Shown: positions 51,003-59,980 of the stretch, in pieces
Layout: every line of letters starts with the position of its first letter
Numbering within the stretch: the first letter of the stretch is position 1
Assembly: GCF_029813115.1 (NCBI RefSeq)
Contig: NZ_JAPZDS010000017.1
Coordinates: 1-64,000, forward strand
Length of the DNA stretch: 64,000 nt
Reading direction: 5' to 3'
DNA from: Aureimonas sp. SK2
Lineage (GTDB): Bacteria; Pseudomonadota; Alphaproteobacteria; Rhizobiales; Rhizobiaceae
Made by a program: the position numbers and the translations under genes
Notes under the pieces: generated by a model
What the model was told of the DNA's origin: nothing
Seen by the model: the letters and a program-made list of their open reading frames with translations, nothing else
Databases searched by the model: none

Positions 51003-51556
51003 TCGCGGCCGGCAGTGCCGGGCGGACCGCCCCGGGCTTCGTGCTCGTGGCGTTCGACGGCGCCCACTGCGACCGCATCCGCAAATCGCTCGGGATCCGC
51101 ATTCCGTTCACGAACCTCCTGCGGTTCCTCGTCCCCGACGACAAGCCGGTGCGGGCGGTCTATCACCGCGATCGACGCGACCGCACGGAAGCCGAACGGC
51201 TGGACGGGCTCCTGCGTCACCTCAAGCGAAAGGGCTTCGAGGTGCGTGGGGCCGGGCCCGACGACATGGGGAACGGTCCCCGCGAGCGGTACGGCACCAA
51301 CCTTGTGGAACTCGCGGTCGCCGTCATCGGGCTGGCGGACGAGGCGCGCCGTGTCGTGCTGGTCGGCGGGGACCGCAAGCTCGTGCCCCTCGCGCAGGCG
51401 CTGCGGGAACGGGGCACGCATCTGACGGTCGCGACATCGCTTGCGATCCCGGAGGTCATCCGCGCGTCGCCGGAGCTTCTGGCCGAGGCCGACGCGGTGG
51501 TCGACTTCACCGCGGAGGTGCTCGCCGCGGCGGACGACGGAACGCGAAACGACTAG
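50999..51556 (+). CDS. NYN-domain (PIN-like, LabA/DUF88) protein
   Basis: A 185-residue NYN-type protein related to PIN ribonucleases. The first acidic residue is in VLVAFDGAHCDRIRK, and the second part has NLVELAVAVIGLADEARRVVLVGGDRKLVPLAQALRERG, with the aspartate of VGGDRKL. Most of the acidic set is present, though the first motif is FDG rather than the usual D-x-x-N. GTG 50999 overlaps the stress-protein stop by 4 nt, so it is co-translated. RNA cleavage is likely but not proven. It ends in TAG. Confidence 0.75.
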   Translation: MIAAGSAGRTAPGFVLVAFDGAHCDRIRKSLGIRIPFTNLLRFLVPDDKPVRAVYHRDRRDRTEAERLDGLLRHLKRKGFEVRGAGPDDMGNGPRERYGTNLVELAVAVIGLADEARRVVLVGGDRKLVPLAQALRERGTHLTVATSLAIPEVIRASPELLAEADAVVDFTAEVLAAADDGTRND

Positions 51557-51612
51557 AGATGGTCCCGGCACCCGCCGGGGCATCGTACGGAAGACAATAC
51601 GGAAGGCATGGC

Positions 51613-52853
51613 ATGGGGCGGTTCATCGCCGACAACGCACGGTGGCTGGCGGGCGGCTTCCTGCTCACCCTCTTCTCCTCCTTCGGGCAGACCTTCTTCA
51701 TCTCGCTGTCGAACCCTGGCATCCGCGAAGCCTACGGGCTGACCCACGGCGAGTTCGGCGGGCTCTACATGCTGGCGACCCTCGGCAGCGCCTTCACGCT
51801 GCCCTTCCTCGGCCGCGTCATCGACCGCTACCGCACGACGACGGTGGCGGCCGGGACGATCGCGATGCTGGCGGTCGCGACGATGGCCATGGGCCTGTCG
51901 GCGTCGCTGCCGTTCCTGGTCCTCTCCCTCTACCTCCTGCGCCTGTTCGGACAGGGCATGATGACCCAGACCGCCCTGACCGCGACCGGCCGCTGGTTCG
52001 CCGCCAACCGCGGCCGCGCAGTGTCGCTCGTCACGCTCGGCCAGCAGGCGGGCGAGGCGTCGTTCCGTTCCTGTTCGTCCTCATCGCGGGAGCGATCGGC
52101 TGGCGACAGTCCTGGTTCACGGGGACGGCCACCCTCCTTTTCGTCGCGCTTCCTGCCGTCTGGCTGCTCCTGCGGCGCGACCGCATCCCGCTGAATGATC
52201 CGGTCGCGAGTGTGCGCACGGTCGCGCGGGACTGGACGCTTTCCGAGGTCCTGCGCGACCCGAACTTCTACCTGATCTCGATGGGCGTCTTGGCCCCGCC
52301 CTTCGTCGCGACGACGATCTTCTTCCACCAGGTCTACCTGACGGAGCTGCGCGGCTGGCCGCTGACGCTGTTCGCGGCGGGCTTTGCGGTCATGTCGATC
52401 GCGAACGTCACCTTCACGCTGTTCTCCGGCTGGCTGATCGACCGCCTGTCGGCGGCCCGCGTCCTGCCGATGTTCCTCTTGCCGCTGGCTGCGGCCAGCT
52501 TCGTCGCCGCCTTTGTCACCGCGCCATGGGCGATCTTCGCCTTCATGGCGCTGATGGGCGTCAGCAACGGCTTCTCGTCGACCCTGTCGGGCGCCATGTG
52601 GCCCGAGCTCTACGGCACCCGGCACCTCGGGGCGATCCGCTCTGTCGTGGTGGCGACGATGGTGTTCGCGAGCGCGGCAGGTCCGGGGCTGACGGGCTAC
52701 CTCATCGACGCCGGGGTCGACTACGACCTCCAGCTCGCCGCCATGGGCGTCTACGCGCTGGTAGCGGCCGCCGGCATGTGGGTCGTGTCGCGGCGGATCG
52801 TCCGTAAGCCGGAGCCCGGATCAGATCATGTGCCGCTAACGCTCCGCCGCTGA
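51613..52853 (+). pseudogene. MFS transporter with a one-base frameshift
   Basis: An oxalate/formate- or cynX-like MFS permease of about 413 codons, starting ATG 51613. The first five membrane segments are in one frame as far as LGQQAGEA; at about 52057-52061 the frame must shift to continue with VVPFLFVLIAGAIGWRQSW and the remaining segments. One missing G in GGCGAGGCG would explain it. The rest is intact, so either the gene is recently broken or the assembly has an error. Its last 18 bp overlap the converging dehalogenase gene. Confidence 0.75.
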
Positions 52854-53540
52854 CCGTCCCCAACGGCGAACGATCTCGGCCGCGAGGTGGTGAAGATCGG
52901 GGGCGACGACATCCGGGAACGGGACGCCTTCGGCGCGCAGCGCCGCATTCCCGGGGCGTTCGACCAATCCTGCAACGCACCCGGCCGCTTGAGCGCCGAC
53001 GGTGTCCCAGACATGGCAGGCGACGAGGCAGAGATCGGCCGGCAACACGCCCTCGCCCTCCGCCACCATCCGGTAGGTCTCGGGCGCCGGCTTGAAGCGG
53101 CGGACCTGATCGACGCTGTAGCTCCGGTCGAAGAACGAGGCGAGGCCGGCCCGCTCGAGCGGGCTCGGGGCCGCGGACGGAGGCGAGTTCGTCAGCGTGA
53201 CCAACCGGAACCCAGCCTGCTTGAGCATGGCCAGTGCGGGTGCGGCGTCCGGATGCGCCGGCATGGCCCGCAGAAGGGCGCCCAACTCCTCGACGTCGCT
53301 CTCTGCGACAGAGACCCGCCGCACGTCACCGATCATCCGCAAGACTCCCGCCGCCAGTTCGTCAAAGCGGACGTACAATCCGGAGAGCGTCAACGCCTCC
53401 GACTGGAGGATCAGTTCGGAAAACCACTGCCGCATGACCGATGCGTCGCTGAAGAGCCGTGCGAACAGGGGCTCCAGCACGGTGATGTCGAGCAAGGTCT
53501 CGTTGACGTCGAAGACGATGACGGAAGGGGTCTCAGGCAT
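52836..53540 (-). CDS. Haloacid dehalogenase, type II (HAD superfamily)
   Basis: A 234-residue HAD hydrolase. The catalytic aspartate is in motif I VIVFDVNETLLD (D11), the threonine in LVTLTNSP, the lysine in FKPAPETYRM, and motif IV reads ACHVWDTVGAQAAG. These are the forms of L-2-haloacid dehalogenases, which hydrolyse 2-haloalkanoic acids. ATG 53540 fits the family; the frame is open 90 bp upstream. The next gene upstream, on the same strand, encodes a vanadium haloperoxidase, an interesting pairing of halogenating and dehalogenating enzymes. It ends in TAG. Confidence 0.85.
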   Translation of the reverse strand: MPETPSVIVFDVNETLLDITVLEPLFARLFSDASVMRQWFSELILQSEALTLSGLYVRFDELAAGVLRMIGDVRRVSVAESDVEELGALLRAMPAHPDAAPALAMLKQAGFRLVTLTNSPPSAAPSPLERAGLASFFDRSYSVDQVRRFKPAPETYRMVAEGEGVLPADLCLVACHVWDTVGAQAAGCVAGLVERPGNAALRAEGVPFPDVVAPDLHHLAAEIVRRWGRSAAER

Positions 53541-53577
53541 TCCGACGACCGGCCTCCTCAGCCCCAAATCGTATCGG

Positions 53578-55029
53578 CTAAAAGAAGGACTGCGCCTTCG
53601 CCCAAGCCTTCTCGCCGACCTTTCTACCAAGATCTAGGCCAGCGACATTTCCCTGGTAGAAGTGGATGCCTCCGAATATCCTCGACTCGCCCGCACTGAT
53701 GGCCGCCTCGGTAAACGTCTCCCATGTGAGCCTGACTGGGAGCCCGTTGATGTCGGGATCGGCGGCGAGCGGTAGTTCTTGAAGGTGCTCCAGCGGGAAG
53801 CGATCGCTCTCGGAGAGAGAGCGCCCTGACGCTACGGACCTGAAGTGCTTGAGGACGGTTGCCGCTGCCATGCTGAATGCGCTGTGCCCAGAGCAATATT
53901 CAGGAAAGGGAGGCGTCGGGAAGGTATCCTTCTGGAAAGGCCGCCACTTCTCCCCCCGCACTTTCGTTGTGCCTAGCCCCGGCCCACCCCAAGCATCGAT
54001 CGTGAAGCCTGCATACAGCCAACGAATAGCGGTGATCGGCCTCACATAATCGTAAAAGCGTTTCGCTTCCCAAGTGGCGATGCTGGCGTCGAGAATTGAA
54101 TTAGACAGGGCGAAGAAGAGTTTGGCATCCTTGTCGACGTCGTGGAGGTCGTGGCGCGAAACTTCACCAGCGATCTCGCACCAATGCCCCGGCGGCAGCA
54201 ACGAGCGCGGCCCATCCGCCCAATATTCGGCAACGATCTTCTGCTCTAAAGAAAGCCTTTGCTGTACCTCCACAACGTATCGAGCTTGGTCGAGAAAGGC
54301 TTGGCTGGTGAAGCTTTCGGGCGGCGAGGGACGGAACTCGTCCCCGCTCGTGAGGGAGAACGGCTTGACCTGTCCCCAATGGGGGCCGATGAAAGCTGGC
54401 GTCGTGACCATGCCGACGGAAGGGTCAATGTACGAGAGCGGCTGCCAGCGTGCTACTTCGGTGACGTGAGCGCGGCTGGTCCCCGAGAAAGACATGGCCG
54501 GTTGGTTCACGGCCGCATACCCGGTATAATCAGCGTAAGGAATACGGGATCCGTCCGGTGCGGGAGGCGGCGACCCCGATCTGTTTCCCGCTTGGTTGGC
54601 ACCATCGTCCGCGCGGGCGGCGAGCACAGCCTTCGCCGCGGCGTTCCCGATCACCGCCGGACCGCTACCCGTCGTCGCTGTCGACTCGATGTCGAGTCCG
54701 AGGGACGTCATGTGACCGTCCAGAAGAGCCTTAATGCGACTGTTGGGGAACAGGTCCAGCGAAGTCCTGTAGATGGCATGGCTGATCGCGACGTTCTTGT
54801 TGCCAAGCGTTCGCTTGGCGACAGGCTCTCGACCGGGGCCGCCGGGCAGTGGCGGCTTCGCACTGTGGTCATAGGACGACCATGCCTGGAACGCAGCCGT
54901 GTATACCATCGACAACAGGCGCGCGACCATCGGCGGTCCGAGCCTGAGGGACTTCTCGTTAGTTCCGATCTCCAGGGCTTTCAAAAGAACGTCGTTCCAG
55001 CGAACGACGATCGTGTCGGTGACGAGCAT
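53578..55029 (-). CDS. Vanadium-dependent haloperoxidase-like protein (PAP2 superfamily)
   Basis: A 483-residue protein, helical, without an evident signal peptide. The vanadate/phosphate site motifs are K-x6-RP in AKRFYDYVRP, the SGH of EYCSGHSAF, and SR-x5-H in ESRIFGGIHF, with the usual spacing. These define the vanadium chloroperoxidase/acid-phosphatase superfamily; the length and the SRIFGGIHF form favour haloperoxidase-like proteins. Slightly AT-richer and less biased in codon use than its neighbours, it may have been acquired. The dehalogenase gene follows 37 bp downstream. Confidence 0.82.
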   Translation of the reverse strand: MLVTDTIVVRWNDVLLKALEIGTNEKSLRLGPPMVARLLSMVYTAAFQAWSSYDHSAKPPLPGGPGREPVAKRTLGNKNVAISHAIYRTSLDLFPNSRIKALLDGHMTSLGLDIESTATTGSGPAVIGNAAAKAVLAARADDGANQAGNRSGSPPPAPDGSRIPYADYTGYAAVNQPAMSFSGTSRAHVTEVARWQPLSYIDPSVGMVTTPAFIGPHWGQVKPFSLTSGDEFRPSPPESFTSQAFLDQARYVVEVQQRLSLEQKIVAEYWADGPRSLLPPGHWCEIAGEVSRHDLHDVDKDAKLFFALSNSILDASIATWEAKRFYDYVRPITAIRWLYAGFTIDAWGGPGLGTTKVRGEKWRPFQKDTFPTPPFPEYCSGHSAFSMAAATVLKHFRSVASGRSLSESDRFPLEHLQELPLAADPDINGLPVRLTWETFTEAAISAGESRIFGGIHFYQGNVAGLDLGRKVGEKAWAKAQSFF

Positions 55030-55152
55030 GCCTCACTCCACTTCCTGAACGGAGACGTGACTGCGAGCGACTGCTGTAGGGTATGCTACGGAGGTACGAA
55101 GAGTACTGAGGTTATCCTCTGAAATGACCCAAGGAAAGGTCGGCGCGAAGAT

Positions 55153-55770
55153 TTAGCCTGAGCGATTTCTTAATACCGCCATGCCGAGCCTCAGCCGAAG
55201 GGCGGTGGTCATCACGCATAAGGCAGCGTAGCCGTACGCGATCCCGGCGTAGTAGGCCGGGAAGAGGCACATGGCGGCGAACACCGCGATCGTCTCGGCA
55301 CCCTCGGCCAACGCCCCCACGTAGTAGATGCCCTTGGCAGGGAACTTGGTCGAACTCAGGCCCCGTCGCTCGGCCAGAAGCGAGAAGGCAAGGAAGCTCG
55401 TTCCCGTCCCGACGAAGCTGGCGATGAGCACGGCGGCTGGCAGGGCATTCGCGTCCGGGTCCGCGAGGGCGAAGGCAAGCGGCACGAGCGTGTAGAAGGC
55501 GAAGTCGAGGACGATGTCCAGAAACGCGCCCCGGTCCGTCGGGCTGGTCGCGCGCGCGACGCTCCCGTCGAGGCCGTCGACCAGTCGGTTGGCCGCGATC
55601 GCCAGAAGGCCGGCGAGGTACCAGTTGGCCCAGATGAGACCGAAGGCCACGACGCCGAGCCCGAACCCCGTCCACGACAGCGCGTCGGCCCGCACGCCTC
55701 GCTTCGCGAGCACCCGTGCCATGGGGACGAGGACGCGGTTCTGGAGCGGGATGATGCGATGGTCGAACAT
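55153..55770 (-). CDS. CDP-alcohol phosphatidyltransferase (YnjF-like)
   Basis: A 205-residue membrane enzyme with about five segments. The CDP-alcohol motif DG-x2-AR-x7-G-x3-D-x3-D reads DGSVARATSPTDRG then FLDIVLD. It forms a phosphodiester lipid from CDP-diacylglycerol or another CDP-alcohol. In E. coli ynjF is in the ynjABCDEF cluster, and here too a YnjB-type gene lies nearby, so YnjF-like is the best guess. It is 18 bp downstream of the TVP38-DUF547 gene on the same strand. Confidence 0.85.
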   Translation of the reverse strand: MFDHRIIPLQNRVLVPMARVLAKRGVRADALSWTGFGLGVVAFGLIWANWYLAGLLAIAANRLVDGLDGSVARATSPTDRGAFLDIVLDFAFYTLVPLAFALADPDANALPAAVLIASFVGTGTSFLAFSLLAERRGLSSTKFPAKGIYYVGALAEGAETIAVFAAMCLFPAYYAGIAYGYAALCVMTTALRLRLGMAVLRNRSG

Positions 55771-55788
55771 GGCGGCTTGCCGGTCCCG

Positions 55789-57225
55789 TCAAAGGGCGTT
55801 GAGCGTCCAGTCATAGGCCAGGAACGCGATCCGCGCGCCCTCCGGCAACTCTACGGGGGCGTTCGCCCGGATCCAGCCGGCCACGTCGCCCCCGCCGAAG
55901 TCCTTTCGATACCAGTCCATGACCTTGCTGACGCGAACGGTGGCGCCGTCGACAGAGTAGCCCTTCGCGGGATTGGCGAAGGTCCTGTCCACCTGGTCGG
56001 CGAGCTGCGCATCGAGAAGCCTGGCGACGTAGGGTTCGGCGCGCAGGTCCGGACAGGAGATCGCCGCACAGTTGACGGCGAAGTGGATCCTCGGTTCGCC
56101 GAGCTTGCGGATGGTTCCGTGCTCGATGTCGTCGAGGCTCATCTCCCGACCGCCGATCGGCCAGCGGAAGCGCTTCCAGGGGCTGGCCAGCAAGCCGCCG
56201 AGGTTCTTGATCGAGCGCGTCTCACCCTCTCGGGTGATGAGATCGACCGTCAGGAAGTTGTAGGCGTTGATCCAGTAGGCAAGCTTCTCCTGCCGACTGA
56301 CGGCGGAATTCGGATCGGACGCCAACAGGGTCGCCAGGGCCTCGGCATGCCGCGCGTCCCTGCGCCACGATCCATAGTCGACGCCCGCGTAAGCGATGCC
56401 GTTCCTGCGGGCTGGACGGACATGGGCGCTCAACAGTCCGCCATACGCCGTCGCGAAGCGCTCGTACGATGCGTCGGCTGCGCGAGCCTCGATCGCCCCG
56501 CCGGCCAATGTGAGCCCCGCGGCGGCGAGCGCGACCAGCGCGGCGGTCCCCGAGCGGCCCGACTTCCATTTCCGGTAGGCGACGGGAAGGAGCGCCACGA
56601 GACCGAGCAGCGTGAACGCCACCAGGACGTCGGCCGACACCAGATCCGAGAGGCTCGAGATCGTGCCGAGCTCACGGCCGAGATGCGCATAGACGAACGT
56701 GCCGGGAACGATGCCGAGAAGGGTCGCAAGGACGTAGGTCCGCAATCCGACGCCCAGGAGGGCAGGCGCGATGTTGACGGCAAAGAAGGGAAACAGCGGC
56801 ACGAGCCGCATGAAGAGCAGGTACTCGAAGGCGTTCCGGCGGAAGTTCTCCGAAACCCGCTCGGCCAAGGGGCCGGCCCGCGCGCGCAACGCGCCGCCGA
56901 CCGACGAGCGCGCGACCAGGAAGAGGATGGTCGCGCCGACCGTGGCGGAGACCACGGCGAGGGCCCCGCCGACCAGAGTGCCGAAGAGAAAGCCTCCGAG
57001 CAGCGTCATGACGGACGCCGCGGGCAGCGACAGCGCCGTGATCGCGACATAGGCGGCGAAGAAGGCCGCTCCCGAGAGGACCGGCCGCGCTTCAACGTAG
57101 GACAGAAGCTCCTCGCGCCGCGCCTTCACCGTCTCGATGTTGAGGTAGTCGGTCAGTCCAAGTGCGTAGGCGCCGAGCATGAGGACGACGATGACCGCGA
57201 CGAGAACCCATCCGCGACGGGACAT
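55789..57225 (-). CDS. TVP38/TMEM64 (VTT) membrane protein fused to DUF547
   Basis: A 478-residue two-part protein. Residues 1-215 are a VTT/SNARE-associated (DedA-like) membrane domain: GGFLFGTLVGGALAVVSATVGATILFLVAR and FFAVNIAPALLGVGLRTYVLATLLGIVPGTFVYAHLG. A further hydrophobic segment at about 225-247 leads into a DUF547 domain (about 250-478) with EKLAYWINAYNFLTV and HFAVNCAAISCPDLR, a cysteine-histidine pattern that suggests catalysis or metal binding. DUF547 would be on the outer face of the membrane. TVP38 proteins next to MerA-like reductases are common, but the DUF547 fusion is less usual. Confidence 0.85.
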   Translation of the reverse strand: MSRRGWVLVAVIVVLMLGAYALGLTDYLNIETVKARREELLSYVEARPVLSGAAFFAAYVAITALSLPAASVMTLLGGFLFGTLVGGALAVVSATVGATILFLVARSSVGGALRARAGPLAERVSENFRRNAFEYLLFMRLVPLFPFFAVNIAPALLGVGLRTYVLATLLGIVPGTFVYAHLGRELGTISSLSDLVSADVLVAFTLLGLVALLPVAYRKWKSGRSGTAALVALAAAGLTLAGGAIEARAADASYERFATAYGGLLSAHVRPARRNGIAYAGVDYGSWRRDARHAEALATLLASDPNSAVSRQEKLAYWINAYNFLTVDLITREGETRSIKNLGGLLASPWKRFRWPIGGREMSLDDIEHGTIRKLGEPRIHFAVNCAAISCPDLRAEPYVARLLDAQLADQVDRTFANPAKGYSVDGATVRVSKVMDWYRKDFGGGDVAGWIRANAPVELPEGARIAFLAYDWTLNAL

Positions 57226-57277
57226 GGGCGATACCTTTCGATCGACGATGGAAAGCCGAAGGGGGGACGAGGATGGT

Positions 57278-58711
57278 TCACCAGCGCGGGATCTTGCGGA
57301 GCATGGACACGATGCGACGTGTCCGATCGCTGAAGAGGGCCGGGCTGTACCATTCCCCCGCGGCCTGTTTGGAAACTTCCGAGAGCGTCGGATAGGGAAG
57401 CACGAGGGAGGCGACGTCGCGGAGCTTCAACCCCTTCGCGATGGCCAGGGCCCAGAGACCGATCAGCTCGCCTGCGCCGGGACCAACGATGGAGCAGCCG
57501 AGGACGCGCCCGTTCGGTAGGGCGACGACCTTCAGGAGTCCCTCCCGGCGCCCCTCGGCGACCGCACGGTCGAGGTTGCTCATGGACTTGGTGAGGCATC
57601 GAACCCCGTCGCCGTGCCGCGCCCGGGCGGTCGCGAGGGTCATGCCGACGTGGGCGAGTTCAGGATCCGTGTACGTCACCCAAGGCAAGGCACCGTAGTC
57701 CACCTTGGCCGGGAGACGGAAGGCCAGGTTCCGGATGACGATCCCAGCATGGTAGCCGGCGACATGGGTGAACTGCGGCCCCCCCGTGCAGTCGCCAACG
57801 GCATGGATGCGTCGATTGCTGGTCCGGAGCCGCTTGTCCACGTGAATGCCCTCCCGCCCGAACTCGACCTTCGCCCGGTCGAGAGCCAATCCCTCGACGT
57901 TCGCGGCCCGGCCCGTTGCGACGAGGACGTGGGACCCCTCCAGACGGCGCGTCGCCCCGTCGACGATGGCCTCCACAACGTGTCCCGCGTCCCCGTGCCG
58001 GACGGACCGGACCTCGGCGTGTTCCAGAATGTCGACGCCCTCGCCGATGAGGCTCCGCCGCACCACCTCGACGAGGTCGGGATCGTCCTTCGGCAGGATC
58101 GTGCCCCGGCTGACGACGGTGACGCGCGAGCCGAGGCGCCGATGGGCCTGCGCCATCTCGATCCCGATCGGGCCGCCCCCGATGATGACGAGTTGGGCGG
58201 GCACCGTCCCGACGTCGAAGAGGCTCTCGTTTGTCAGGACGCGCGCGGGATCGAGTCCCGGGATAGCCGGGATGGCCGCACGCGATCCCACCGCCAGCAC
58301 GAAATCGCGGGCCCTGATCGTCTCGCCGGCAACGGTCAGAGTCCGCTCGTCGAGGAAGCTTGCATGGCCGCGGATCACGCGCACGCCGAGGCCCTCGAAG
58401 CGCTCGACGGAGTCGTGGGGAGCGATCGTCGCGATCACCCCTTGAACATGCGCGTCCACCCCCTGACGGTCGGGGTCGAAGGAATGCGACGGGACGGCCG
58501 CCAGATGGGGGGTCCGGTGGGCGTGGACCAGCTTGGCCATCGCAAGCAGGGACTTCGAGGGCACGCAGCCCGTGTTCAGGCAGTCCCCGCCCATTCGCCC
58601 GGCTTCGACGAGGACGGTCCGCAAGCCGAGTTGCGCCGCACCGGCCGCCACCAAGAGACCGCCGGAGCCGGCGCCGACCACGCAGATGTCGCAGTCCATT
58701 CCGTCGCTCAT
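57278..58711 (-). CDS. MerA/dihydrolipoamide dehydrogenase-like FAD disulfide reductase
   Basis: A 477-residue class I pyridine-nucleotide disulfide oxidoreductase. FAD fold VVGAGSGGLLVA, redox-active C44-x4-C49 in GGDCLNTGCVPSK, NAD(P) fold IIGGGPIGIEMA, the second FAD motif VGDCTGG, and C-terminal YPTLSE. The last replaces the usual His-Pro-Thr, and no MerA C-terminal cysteine pair is present, so mercury reduction is unlikely. These proteins occur with TVP38 and YnjBCD genes. It probably transfers electrons to an unknown disulfide or quinone-like acceptor. Confidence 0.87.
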   Translation of the reverse strand: MSDGMDCDICVVGAGSGGLLVAAGAAQLGLRTVLVEAGRMGGDCLNTGCVPSKSLLAMAKLVHAHRTPHLAAVPSHSFDPDRQGVDAHVQGVIATIAPHDSVERFEGLGVRVIRGHASFLDERTLTVAGETIRARDFVLAVGSRAAIPAIPGLDPARVLTNESLFDVGTVPAQLVIIGGGPIGIEMAQAHRRLGSRVTVVSRGTILPKDDPDLVEVVRRSLIGEGVDILEHAEVRSVRHGDAGHVVEAIVDGATRRLEGSHVLVATGRAANVEGLALDRAKVEFGREGIHVDKRLRTSNRRIHAVGDCTGGPQFTHVAGYHAGIVIRNLAFRLPAKVDYGALPWVTYTDPELAHVGMTLATARARHGDGVRCLTKSMSNLDRAVAEGRREGLLKVVALPNGRVLGCSIVGPGAGELIGLWALAIAKGLKLRDVASLVLPYPTLSEVSKQAAGEWYSPALFSDRTRRIVSMLRKIPRW

Positions 58712-58747
58712 CCGCCGTTCCTCTCAGACTTCTTCACGCCCGCAACG

Positions 58748-59467
58748 TCAGAAACGGGTTGTGAGGTTGGTTAGCCACTCGGGAGACGCGGCGACGATCG
58801 CCGCCTCCGCCTTCTTGTCCAGACCCGAAACGACGAGGATGCCGACGGTTACCAGGACCGCGCCCAGGACCATCTTGCCGCCCCGGCCGGCACCGAGCAG
58901 GCGGCCGCGCCAGCGAACGAGTGCCTCACGCGACAGGGTGCCGAGCAACAGGAGCGGAAGGGCGGCACCGACGCCGAACGCCAGCATGGTCATCGTGACC
59001 TGCCCCAAGTTCTCCCCGCTCGCGGCCATCATGGATGCCGCACCGAGGGTGGGCCCGACGCAGGGACTCCAGACCGCTCCCAGGAGCAGGCCGACGAGGA
59101 ACTGACCACCCAGCCCGCTTCCCTCGAAGCCGCCGAACCGATGCTCGGCCCACGTCCCGACCGGGCTCGCAGCCGTTGCAAGCCTCGTCTGAAGCCGCGG
59201 AACCATCAGGACCGCGCCGATGCCGACGAGGACGAAGCCCCCGATCGTGCGGAAGACGGCGAGGTCGAGCCCGATCGAAAAGCCGACGAGCGCGACGAAC
59301 AACCCGATCGCCGCGAAGGATATGGCAAGACCCGCGGCCAGCGCCGCGGGTCCCATGCGATGCTGTGAGACCGCGGTGCCCAGCACGACAGGCAGAAGCG
59401 GCAGGACGCAGGGCGACAGCGTCGACAGCACGCCCGCCAGCAGTGCGAACAGCGCGGTCACGTTCAC
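58748..59467 (-). CDS. CcdA/DsbD-type membrane thiol-reductant transporter
   Basis: A 239-residue membrane protein with about six segments. The two redox cysteines are in TLSPCVLPLLPVVLG and VWSPCVGPTLGAAS, the CcdA hallmark. It carries electrons from cytoplasmic thioredoxin across the membrane to periplasmic thiol proteins. The GTG start overlaps the stop of the secreted thioredoxin gene (GTGA), its evident partner. Confidence 0.9.
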   Translation of the reverse strand: MNVTALFALLAGVLSTLSPCVLPLLPVVLGTAVSQHRMGPAALAAGLAISFAAIGLFVALVGFSIGLDLAVFRTIGGFVLVGIGAVLMVPRLQTRLATAASPVGTWAEHRFGGFEGSGLGGQFLVGLLLGAVWSPCVGPTLGAASMMAASGENLGQVTMTMLAFGVGAALPLLLLGTLSREALVRWRGRLLGAGRGGKMVLGAVLVTVGILVVSGLDKKAEAAIVAASPEWLTNLTTRF

Positions 59468-59871
59468 TCTCCCTTCGTGGAGGCGAACAGGGCCGCGATG
59501 GAGGCCGGGTTCGTGTCTCCGACGGAGCGACCGGTTTCCTTGGCTCCGTCGAAGGCGATCAACGTGGACTGCATCCGGGCGTTCAATGCCCGAACGACGT
59601 CCTTCTGGTCGTCGAACGACACGTGGAAGATCTTAATGTCGGCATGCGCGGGGTCGGCCGCGAGCTTTTCGATGATCGGCTTCTGCGCGGCGCAGGTCGG
59701 GCACCACGGCGCCGCGATGTCGACGACGATCGGCTTTCCGTCCGTCTGGGCCTTCTCGAAGGCGGCCATCTCGAAGGGCTCGATCTCGGCAGCAAACGCG
59801 GCGCCGTTCCCGAACGCGGCAACGGAAAGAACGATCGCCGCCGCGGCGGTCCTTAGGGTCATGACGCTCAT
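59464..59871 (-). CDS. Periplasmic thioredoxin-like protein
   Basis: A 135-residue protein with a signal peptide ending near AAFAAEI (residue 28). The active site is W-C57-P-T-C60 in VVDIAAPWCPTCAAQKPII. It would be reduced by the CcdA-type protein encoded next. Transcription starts in the 109-bp gap shared with the divergent TetR gene, where a palindrome is found. Confidence 0.9.
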   Translation of the reverse strand: MSVMTLRTAAAAIVLSVAAFGNGAAFAAEIEPFEMAAFEKAQTDGKPIVVDIAAPWCPTCAAQKPIIEKLAADPAHADIKIFHVSFDDQKDVVRALNARMQSTLIAFDGAKETGRSVGDTNPASIAALFASTKGE

Positions 59872-59902
59872 GTGTAGTCCTCCGTTACGGTCAGGGCTAC
59901 CT

Positions 59903-59924
59903 TTTTGGAGCGATCGATCTAAAA
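59903..59924. promoter_or_regulatory. Candidate TetR operator in the divergent gap
   Basis: TTTTGGAG-CGATCG-ATCTAAAA is a 22-bp dyad with a perfect 6-bp core and six of eight arm positions paired. It lies between the thioredoxin and TetR genes, where a local repressor would control both directions. Confidence 0.5.
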
Positions 59925-59980
59925 TAACAAGCGGTCGACCGGCTCATGTCGGCGTCGTGATCCACCGGGGATTTTGCGTG

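Noticed and set aside
57278-58711. Mercuric reductase
   Set aside because: It lacks the C-terminal cysteine pair and an N-terminal heavy-metal domain, and no other mer genes are present.
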